A program made the translations under genes and the position numbers. The notes under the pieces were generated by a model, which worked only from the letters and a program-made list of their open reading frames with translations, had not been told where the DNA came from and did not search any database. From the NCBI GenBank assembly GCA_009746045.1, contig RPFO01000594.1, positions 974,653 through 1,038,652 on the forward strand: a DNA stretch of 64,000 nucleotides. The letters are read 5' to 3'. This document shows positions 38,441-47,727 of the stretch, piece after piece; within the stretch, counting starts at the first letter, position 1, and each line of letters opens with the position of its first letter. Source of the stretch: Mesostigma viride (taxonomy: Eukaryota > Streptophyta > Mesostigmatophyceae > Mesostigmatales > Mesostigmataceae).

Positions 38441-41362
38441 CAACTTTATGACACTTACCACGCAGAAGGGACAACCTCATGACCGTGGAGAAGATAACAT
38501 TCCGTCCCTCCTGTTGCGATTGCAAAGGGGAGAAAGAATAGTAGTGATGTAAGGAATGAATTCCAGTGCAAAATTAGGAAAATACCTTCAATAACAAAGC
38601 TAGTAAGTAGGCAAGGTAATCAAAAAGTAGGTAGCAAACTGATGACAACATGCACATACTCACGCATGGACCAACCAAGTTAGTATCTAATCTACTATGT
38701 GGCTTATGAGGAAGCACCATGAAACATTTGACCTTACTGGCTTCATCAGAACACGTCTAGATGCTTTTCCTTTGCAAACATAGTCGCAATTGACGCTTGG
38801 GGCTTGCATGGGATTCAGGTCTGCATGGACGTGCTTTGACAACAAACGGGCATGTACGCACAAAAATGCCCAAGGACGGTACTTCATGATGGTCATCTTC
38901 ATGAAATTGACCACGCATGTAAGAGGACAAGAAATCAAGTATTCAGAGTTCATGCTATACTAAGAAACCAGCTTTTGCTCAGAATGCCGCTTTTGCGGTC
39001 TATGGGCCTTCCAATGCAACCTGCCAAGCAATCTCATAAGTATCCTTGCTCAGCTGCGCAGTTGCTCATTTTCCCGGCTCCATTCCTCTTCGATCACAGC
39101 CTGTCCATGACGGCCTTGTAGGTTTTGGATAGCTCCAGAATCTCGCTCTGTTTATTCTCCGTTACTTATGTCACTCACATGTCGTCGCTACTAGAACCGC
39201 TTCTAGTGCGGTTCTCGCTGCCACCCCTGCTGCCACACCTGCAGCGCTTGTTATTCGGTGGTTGCATTCATTGGTTACGTATGGAAATCGGTTGCCCCAT
39301 CGCTCGAGCTAGCGTGTATGTGCCCTCATTGCCCGCTAGCCCCAGCACTGACTTGACTGCGAACAACGGCTAGGGCTACGTCAAACGCGTTTTTTTGAAT
39401 TTGCGCAAAAAAAAAGATTGCGACTAGGTCACATCCGTAGCCAGCGGCAGGCGGAATGTCTCGAGTGATTCCAGCCAAGCGATCTTCCGTATTGTCATGA
39501 CATCTTACCTTTCCACTGGTTTCTACTCGTCTCAAAGCCTTTGAGAACGGTCGGAGCCGCAAACTGCCGATAAATTTACAGGTACAGTAACTAGTATTCA
39601 CCAATGAAAGCCACAGGCATTTAAAAAACCGCCGTCCTGCCAGACCCTAGAAAACGCTTGGTCCTGCCTTTGCCGGACAACCATTGGAGCAGGTTATAAA
39701 GTGCGACAACGATTTCTGATTGTTGGCTGACACTACATTTCGCCGCCTAGGACACCTTTTTTAGCGGGGAATGTGGTTCGGTCTAGTAGGGGAAAACGGT
39801 GGCAGGTCTCCGAGCGTCAGATACTAGGAAATTTTGTTACGTTCGTATCGAGAGTATATTTCTGACAATTTTCCTCGTTCGGACAGAGCCACCGTGATTT
39901 TCAGCATCCGTCCAGTACCAAAGCATGGACCTAGCAGGAATTCCGTCAGACATCTCGGAAGTAGCAATTTTTAGTATCGAGCGCACTTTCGCTAGTGTTC
40001 AGTACGAATTCGGCCTCCGTCAGGTCAGCAAGCGGCGTGGGAATATACTGAACCGAACGAAACGGTGGACTGTACTAAGAAATTCGTACTCAAATTTCGT
40101 CATCGGAATCGGAGGGAAATATTCGACCAAGGACTAGAGATCTCATCGAATTTTCAGAACTGGCCAATTGATGCCAAATGGCGCGATTGTAGATAACAAG
40201 TGTTGCTTTACTGGTATCCGACGGTGCCGAACTTCGAAATTGAATTTGTAACCCCCGCCGTATTGACGGAACCACATTCTCGCATAAATTGGGTTTCCGC
40301 GGTGGCGAAATGTAGTGGACAGACTGACAGCCGACAATTATTAACGCAAAGTCACTAAAGCAATTAGGCAGTGAGAACATTCTACAAAAGAGCTCTTAGT
40401 TCGGGCTTTATAGAAGTAGTACCTGCCTGTTAAAAGTTGGAACAAAGATACGGTTCCGGCATCCGTTTATTCCGAAGCCGGTACGGGCAAGGCTAGGGAA
40501 CCGGCGTGGGAATAAACTGAACCGAACATAACTGAAATAAAGGCCGTTATGGTGCCGTGAAATAGCCGCATGACGACAGTGCCGTTCCAAACTTTCAACT
40601 TCGCGCCCTACCTCTCAAAACCGTTACCTGGTAGACCGTTGGTCCAACGAGCGAAAAATTTAGAAAGGTTGCGATTAGGCAACACGACCTTGCACCGAGC
40701 CGCACCCATGAACGCCTTCAGCAGCCATGTTAGGCAACACAACCCTGCACCTAGCCGCACCATTCCATAAACGCCTTCATCAGCCATGTTAGGCCGGAAT
40801 AGACACGGCATTTCCACTTTGGGTCTCGCACTAGTCAAGTCACTTGCTCAGATAGTATATCACTAGCTCTGACCCGCCTTCAAGCGGTTTGGTAGTGCAG
40901 CGGCTGCGTGTGGTTCTACCAAACGACTTTCAGAAATATGTGCCTACTCCATGGCCCCATCGGGGCAAGTAGCGGGAGCGCTTGCAGAATGTAAGTGATG
41001 CTGCGCCTATACCGAACCCCGTCTTTGCCGCCATGAACCATGACTCCGGACGGAGCTGCGATGACGTAAAGATGGTTGAAGGTCGCGGGTTCACTACAAT
41101 ACGGTTCATAGGAGACGCGAAATGAGTGAGAATGTTACCCGAGCTGTACCGAGGATTCGCACCGTTGATTCAACAATTGTTGGTTCGTTTTGCGCCATTT
41201 GGCGAGCATCGACTGGAGCCTGAACCTAGCGGGGGGAATCATGCGGGGGAATCTTGCGGGGATTAATTCCGAGCCTGACTTTAGCGAAGTCCTACTACAT
41301 TTTGATTGGTTACACGGTACTACATTTTCGTCACTGAAAATTTTCTCTAGTTGCGTTTGTGG
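38441..41362. other. unassigned sequence, about 2.9 kb
   Basis: No ORF with a recognisable domain, no TIR pair and no RNA gene found. The one clear structure is a tandem duplication at 40675-40790. The phrase GGCGTGGGAATA(T/A)ACTGAACCGAAC occurs twice (about 40032 and 40504), hinting at older dispersed repeats. Confidence 0.35.
40675..40790 (+). repeat. tandem duplication of a segment of about 57 bp
   Basis: Two adjacent units beginning TTAGGCAACAC(G/A)ACC and ending CAGCCATG, with small differences (a few substitutions and an ATTCCATAA/ATG difference). Confidence 0.8.
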
Positions 41363-42034
41363 TGTTACGTCCTGTGCCGCCGGGACGGTGCGAAAGATCT
41401 AATCTAGTATAAGGTGCAGTTTAATAAGCCGGCATAGCCGCGCATCCGCGTACCGCGATAGCAAGCAAAGATCGCAGTAAATTGACTAACTGAGCAGCGG
41501 TTTATCCTCAGCTAGGCCTTATAGCATGATTAATTAATCTAGCTATATAACACGGCATGTCATGAGGCAAATGACATCCGGATTAGTGCCCCCTGGTCTG
41601 AGAGAGTCGTCAACACTCGTTTCATTAATCATCAAACCAAAGAGAGAGAGTCCATCGTCCACAGACCAATTTCACCTAGCTGCGCTACCAAGCTGGCAAG
41701 TTGGTGTGCAGGCGCGCCGACATGAGCGCCGATCTTCCAGATACTGCCGTCAAGCCCCAATAGGTTCTGTCTGACGTCTAGGGCCGGTCCGGCCCCTAGA
41801 AGATCTCGTACTTCTGGCTAGGCCCAAAATAACTGGTCCGGAACATACAAAGTACCAAATAAACACACACAAGTCCCGAACTTAGGACAAATTCCCAAAG
41901 AAGTCCCGAACTGAGTCCTATAGTCCGGCGGACTATGAAAGCGAGCTATCGAAAGTCCCAAACGAATAACAACTGACTTTCGACTTATTTATTGAAGGCA
42001 TTGTTACGCCCATACAAAGGTCTGGGCCGTAACA
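41363..42034 (-). repeat. family 2 LTR 1 (3' LTR of copy a)
   Basis: 672 bp. On the plus strand it runs TGTTACGTCC...GGGCCGTAACA. Differences from LTR 2 include an extra CCGGG near 41378 and GACATGAGC against GACATGCGC. The left flank is GCGTTTGTGG. Confidence 0.94.
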
Positions 42035-42047
42035 CTCCTCCCTTCCC
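42035..42047 (-). promoter_or_regulatory. polypurine tract of family 2 copy a
   Basis: Minus strand GGGGAAGGGAGGAG lies immediately before the LTR start TGTTACGGCCC, the expected plus-strand priming site. Confidence 0.85.
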
Positions 42048-42983
42048 CAGGGGACGATAGCTATATCGTCCAGGCTTGGGGCGCACGCAACAAGACAATT
42101 AACACAAACAAACAAACAAGAAAAAAAAAGAAGCTTTTGCAAGCAAAACAAGCAACACACAAAAGCGACAATTGCCCAGGCTGGGCAGTCAGCTATAGAG
42201 AACAATAGTACAAAATCGGCCATGGGGATACTATGTCCCAACCCCTGTTCGCCAGCGGGTTAGTAAAGCCAATTCTCCCCGGCGTTGCCACACAAGGACA
42301 ATTCCTTGATAGCCGATGGGATGCTGTCGCCATCCCGTTGCAATCCATGAGGGCAATGTGACTGGAAACTCTGGATCTCTGGACTGGAACAGCAGGAACA
42401 GGAACCCCCATAATCCTTCCTGGAATCTCCCCCACTTCCCACAAATCCATCAATTAATTTCCCTCTCACCGCTGCCCTCCCTGGCGAGCGCGCTAGTGCA
42501 GGGCCGCGGCAGCATATAAAATTCCGCCAGCGACCCGAAACAGAGGCGCACACCAATCAACGCCATGCAAGACAATTAACCCAATTGATGGGGTCGACCG
42601 ATGCCAATACTACCGGATGCATGGTTGCAGGCGACGATGATTATCACAACTGGGATAATAATACGCGCGTGGCAGACATGTTGCGCGCGACCATGCACAG
42701 TGGCGGGCACGCAACAGTTGGGGTGCGCAACAGTGATCCGCGGGGCGCGCACGCGCCAGCATGTGACAGCGTTGTAAACGCCACCGCCGAGCAAAGGCCA
42801 AAATATGGATCACGGCAGTCGTCATCAGCGACTACGGGAGGTGCTCGCGTGCAGAACTGTCCAATGCGGTCGATGCAGGGAGGACCACCAAGCTGAATCA
42901 CGTCTTGCCTATGCGGAGATGCGCGCGCAAGCGCTGAACTCGTCCTCTCGTCTGCAAGACTGTCCATGAGGAGGTCGCGACCC
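42048..42983 (-). other. 3' untranslated region of family 2 copy a
   Basis: About 940 bp between the ORF X stop and the polypurine tract, nearly identical in copy b (51822-52755). It contains an A-rich stretch (AACAAACAAACAAG) and only short frames. I see no function in it. Confidence 0.5.
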
Positions 42984-44102
42984 TCACATTCCTCCAATGC
43001 TAGGGCCCACCCCACCCGACCGCGCCTTCCGTTGACGATACTCGTGGAGTACCTGGCGACCCTGCTCACCAATTTCCTCGAGGATCTTCCCGGGGTTAGC
43101 GAGGTGATCCGCATTGTATGCGAGCTGGTATTCGTTCACGTTGGTGCGCGTTTGAGCGAGGTCTACCCACGTCCCGGTGGGCCAGTACGACATGAAGGCG
43201 GCCAGGTATTGCGGGTGCGTGAACATGATTGTGCCCGCGTTCCAATCAATAACCCCACATCCATGCTCCGCAAAGAAACCTCCCGCCATGGTCAACACTA
43301 CGACGCGCACCTGGAGAGCGTTGAAGCGAAAGCCCGGAGCCCTCACAAAGTTGGGCACAACCCAGTCGAGGAATGCCTCTCCCTCGCACGGAGCATACTT
43401 GGGACAGTCAACCTTTCGAGGTTTACCATCTACCATGTATTTTGGCAGCTCCCGCTTGGGGCCGTAACGCGTACCAGAACCCTCTGGCGTCGATTCGAGG
43501 CAGTCCTGGGGTCGCGGGGCCGCCCTCCCTGGGTGCAAGTCGAAACAGACTAGCTCGCGCATGGAGCCTCGCTCCACATACGCATGGGTTCCTGCCTCAA
43601 AGTGCAGCGGTTGCGGTCGGTGATAGTCCGCGCTGGCGACGGCCACGAACGGCGGTGGTGGGAGTTCAATGTAGACGGGAACACCCCGAAACTCGCGTAA
43701 GGGGCGTACTCGTTGTGGGCCGGGAAACGCGCTGACGTAAGCGCCCACCGTCCATGGCGCCGGTCGAGCCACCGTCTGTACGATCAACGACCCCTGCGCG
43801 GGAGATATAAAGCCCACCGCTGGTATCGGGCCACGCCTCTCTGGTAGATGGGCGCGGGACGCCTCCACGCGGGCCACCCGCTCGGAGTAAGTTCGAGCCT
43901 CTCGGCGCGGACTCTGGGAATCCGCGGAGACGCTGCCCGCCGACACCTCGTTCGTACATGCGCGACGTCTAACTTCTCGCTGGGCATCCGGTTCCACTTG
44001 GGGGCGTTTCTGGTTGCGCTCAATAACCTCGGAACCGGGCTTAGTCAGGTCGGTCAAGCCGCCCGTTCGCCGGGTCGGTCCCGTCCCGACAAGAACCGTC
44101 AT
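42984..44102 (-). CDS. ORF X of family 2 (copy a), intact
   Basis: 372 codons from the first in-frame ATG (44102; the frame is open further upstream without an ATG). N-terminal part Thr/Arg/Gly-rich with PTRRTGG repeats; then VYIELPPPPFVAV, a middle with YMVDGKPRKVDCPKYAPCEG, and the C-terminal domain GCGVIDWNAGTIMFTHPQYL followed by AAFMSYWPTGTWVDL. This aligns with the C-terminal domain of family 1 ORF X (CGFLDWARGQVVLTQHRYYW, AFLGLFPDGVWADV): shared pattern CG-(F/V)-(L/I)-DW-x2-G-x3-(L/F)-T-x2-x-Y-x2-AF...P-x-G-x-W-x-D. Position after integrase is the same. Function unknown; no membrane segment or signal peptide seen. Confidence 0.82.
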   Translation of the reverse strand: MTVLVGTGPTRRTGGLTDLTKPGSEVIERNQKRPQVEPDAQREVRRRACTNEVSAGSVSADSQSPRREARTYSERVARVEASRAHLPERRGPIPAVGFISPAQGSLIVQTVARPAPWTVGAYVSAFPGPQRVRPLREFRGVPVYIELPPPPFVAVASADYHRPQPLHFEAGTHAYVERGSMRELVCFDLHPGRAAPRPQDCLESTPEGSGTRYGPKRELPKYMVDGKPRKVDCPKYAPCEGEAFLDWVVPNFVRAPGFRFNALQVRVVVLTMAGGFFAEHGCGVIDWNAGTIMFTHPQYLAAFMSYWPTGTWVDLAQTRTNVNEYQLAYNADHLANPGKILEEIGEQGRQVLHEYRQRKARSGGVGPSIGGM

Positions 44103-44250
44103 TCCGCCCGTGCCCTGAGTCCGAATGGTTCGCACGGCATCACCGTCCTGTTGCTAGATCGGTGTCACCACAGGTGTGACAGAACCGCCCGTTCGCCGAG
44201 TCAGCCCTGCTTGCACATGGCGTTGGGGATGCTTGTCGACCCAATTACCA

Positions 44251-45035
44251 CATTACAATTCGTTCAAGTGGCCCGCCGGAGCGGCTGTACAATTTTTCCC
44301 AGTGAGCGCGCTGCCAAGTGTACTTGTGGGCAAATTTTTAGGTGCCCCGTCACTTCGAGGTACTAAAAATTAGGCTACGGTACGAATTCAGCGAATTTCA
44401 GCGAATTTTCAGTCGAACCAAAGGAAGTGACGGCAACTACCAAAAAGTTTCCGTTACGAATTTTCAGCCCAACACTCGCGCAAAATGAAGTGACGGCAAC
44501 TACCAACAAGTTTCCGTTACGAATTTTCACTCCCACACGTTTGCACAAGAGGAAGTGACGGCAACTACCAAAAAGTTTCCGTTACGAATTTTCAGTCCCA
44601 CACTTCGCGCAAATTTTAGTAGGGCTGCACGCAAGCTACCTTTCAAAATTTTGCGCTAGTATGGAACGCATTTCATTCGTCTGGAGGAACGCTGCCCGCC
44701 AACTACCCCCGTTCAGAAAGTTCCGCCGAAATTTACTTGAGATTTGGAAATCTGAACGTCCGCGCAAATTTTAGTAGGGCTGCACGCAAGCTACCTTTCA
44801 AAATTTTGCGCAAGTATGGAACGCAATTCATTCGTCCGGAGGAATGCTGCTCGTCAACTGCCCCCGTTCAGAAAGTTGCGCCGAACTTTACTTGAGATTT
44901 GGAAATCTGAACGTGCGGTTGGAGTTTCGCGGGGAAACCCAAGTTCCCGAGTAATTCACCAATGACGCGCTTCGAACACTTGCCCGCTAAAACCTAAGCA
45001 GCCGCTCCGGCTGGCCACTTAAACGAAACTTGATG
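44251..45035. mobile_element. TIR element E2, 785 bp non-autonomous
   Basis: Same sequence as E1 with the same ends (CATTACAATTCG...AACTTGATG). The empty site survives in copy b (AATTACCACGATGG near 54017); here it reads AATTACCA | E2 | ACGATGG, so at most one base (A) is duplicated. Confidence 0.9.
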
Positions 45036-45148
45036 ACGATGGTGCGTACACATCGACGTGAATAACACAAGTGCCTTCGCGGCATCCTGGCTACACGTGA
45101 TCAAGACCGTTGTCATAGCGCCCCCACCACTACTACCTTCGCGGTAGC

Positions 45149-47727
45149 CTAGTGGAGGGCATGCTGGGCCTTATACTCGCGAAGCAGACGTTCACACCCT
45201 TCTAGCTCATTCTCGGTTCGCCACGAATCCTCGTAATCATGCTGAGCAAAACGCCACCGTACGCGATACAGTCGCTGTCTACCTCTCCCACGCTTGATGT
45301 CCCGGTGGCCCACAATCTCGGCCACCTCGTCTTCCTGTTCTCCAGTCTCGGGGATGTACTCGACAGGGGCCGGCGGGTTGAGCCGACCTTGGATGGAGTT
45401 CTGGTGGTATAACTTGAGCTGGTCTCGATGGAAGTTGGAGGAAGTGTTCCAGGAGCTCGGGATGTCCACCTTGAACATCACATCTCCAAACTTCTCCAGA
45501 ACCTTGTGTGGCCCCAGGAACATAGGACGGAGCTTTGTCTTGAGCTCACACTCTAACTTCTCAGAGAAACGTCCTAGGCGGGGGCCTTCCACCAGTACCC
45601 AGTCGCCCACCTCGATGGCCGGCGTGCGCGCATCTAGGCGGCCAGCAGTCCTCGCCATATAGCGCTCCGCGGCGGCCTGGTAGCCCTTGACCGCACTGTC
45701 ATGGGCCTGGCGCATCTGGACCAGCAGCCTCTCCACCCCTTCGAGGGTGTCTCGCCGGACCGACTTTTCAGCTAAGGCTGGGCTTGTGAGAAGGTCAGTC
45801 GGCGTGAGCGGATGCCTGCCCGTGTTGAGGAAGAATGGTGTGAAGCCATGAGCTGCCTGGGGGGCGTTATTCAGGGAGAACTTTACCAAGCCCAAGAACT
45901 CTTCCCAGTTGCTTCCCACCGCGTCGGTGTAATGGCGCATGGTCTCTTGCACTGTGCGGTTCAGCCTCTCCACCAGGTGGGAGGACGAGCTGTGATATGC
46001 TGTCCCCAGCGACACCTTGGTGCCCAGGCATTCAAAGAACTCCTGCCAGAAGCGGGCCGTGAACAGCTTGTCTCGGTCCGATATGAATTGCCGGCTGAGT
46101 CCGTGGTACCTGAACACGTGGTGAAGGTATAGCTTAGCGCAAGCCTCGGCCGTGAGCTCGGCCGGACATGGTGCCAGGTGACACATGCGCGTCAAACGGT
46201 CCAGGAAAACCAGAATCATGCTGTTGCCATTCTTGGTCTTCCGGAAGGGGCCAACAAAATCCATCATCAAGGAATCCCAAGGGCCCACTGGGTCTGGTAG
46301 GGTCTGGGGGACCGCCTGTGAGCCCGTATTGCGGGACTTCATGATCTGACATGATGGACACTCGCGCACGTACGTCTCAATGTACTCTCGCATGCCTGGC
46401 CAGTAGAAGTTCTTTCGGCCCGTGGCAGCAAGCGGTGGATCCCTTGGTGGCCACCGGCGAGAGAGTCATGGAGCTCATGGAGCAGAGCCGCTCGACATAA
46501 CTCCGGGACGTACAGGCGCCAGCAGTCTGGCCTCACCATGACATAGAGTCGCCCGTCCTGGAACTTGCACGGGAGCTTGCCCATCTGCTTGGGGTGCGAC
46601 CTGATTGCCTTTAAGGCCGCGGGCTCCGTGACAGTGAACCGACTAATCAACGTCTCCAGGACAGAAGTGATCGTGTACGTGTCCGCCTCCTCCTCAAGGG
46701 TTTGGTGCACGTACTCCGAAAAAATGGTAGGGGGCCCGATGCGCTGCAGGTGAAAAATTCCCTGAGCCGGTACCACGTGGCTGAGTGGCACTCGTGACCG
46801 GGACCCCTCCCTTTCCCCGGGGGCGCGCACGTCCTCGCGCGCGGCCTCCCAGTCGGGAGACAGGTCGTCCTGGGTCGTGCGACCGGTGTGGAACAGATAG
46901 CGACTGTGCGGCGACTTGTTGCGGGGCTGGGTGACTTCCCGCTCGTGCGTGATGTTATGCACGTCGGGGCCCTGCACTTGGTATTCGCTGACAGGACTCC
47001 AAAAGGAACCGTCAGGGAACCACACCACGCGACGCCGAATGCTAATGTCCACATCCTGCGCGTCCAGCCAGTCGATGCCGATGATGATGTCGGCAGCTCC
47101 GAGCGATGCGACCGTGGCTGGGAGCTCCACAGGGATGCCTTGAATCACAGCCTTGATCTCAACCCGACCAGGCGAGGGGCTCTTGCGACCATCTGAATAG
47201 GTCACATTCACCACTGTCGCATGTGGCCGGATGTCGTATCCTGCGCGACGCGCCAATGCCTCGTTGACGAACGACGTAGACGCACCCGTGTCCACCATGA
47301 ACTGCACGTCCATGACGGTCTTGTCCTTGAGGTAGGGGTCTAATGCTGATCCCGGTACAGCCAGACCTCCCCTAAACAGGAGCAAGTTGCGGGTACCAGC
47401 CGGAGTTGCGCGCGTAGGCTGGTCGGAGCTCGCTGCGCTACCCGTGGCCGGATGCGTGTTTGGAGCAGAAGTCTCGCCCAAGGATGCATCCGCACTTGTA
47501 TTCGCTACAAGCGGGGTGCGACTATCTACTGTAACGACTGATTCTGCGCCCGCGCTGGTATTCGCTACCAACGGGGTGTCCTTATCTAAGCTGTCTATCT
47601 GCCCGACGTTATTGACTTGCGCTACCCTATCTACCTGTCCTACATCTACCTCTATCCGTGTAGGCAGGGACACTACGCACGAGGAACGGAGGGCCGGGAG
47701 ACCGCCTCGTTCGACCGCCCGGTCCAC
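45149..47727 (-). pseudogene. pol: family 2 protease-integrase polyprotein without RT (copy a), one frameshift
   Basis: First open part 47727-46339: acidic/Thr-rich linker, retropepsin with FMVDTGASTSFVNEALARRA and DIIIGIDWLDAQ, the post-protease VVWFPDGSFWSPVSEYQV, and then directly YLFHTGRTTQDDLS and the pre-integrase segment (LISRFTVTEPAALKAIRSHP) with the zinc-finger HELHDSLAGGHQGIHRLL. A single missing T near 46409 (TTTCGGCCC; copy b TTTCTGGCCC) moves to the second part 46393-45149: RECPSCQIMKS, the DDE core (MMDFVGPF, SDRDKLF, HLVERLNR) and a chromodomain-like tail (EIVGHRDIKRGRGRQRLYR). The roughly 1.5 kb RT-RNase H block found in family 1 between VIWFPDSSYW and YLFHT is absent. The N-terminus overlaps gag by 55 bp in the -1 frame. 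Confidence 0.92.

Noticed and set aside
38441-41362. Small frames (60-100 codons) in the unassigned region
   Set aside because: None has a recognisable motif, and length is within chance expectation.
43848-44366. 172-codon plus-strand frame overlapping family 2 ORF X
   Set aside because: Antisense to ORF X and running into the unrelated E2 element; no support in copy b.
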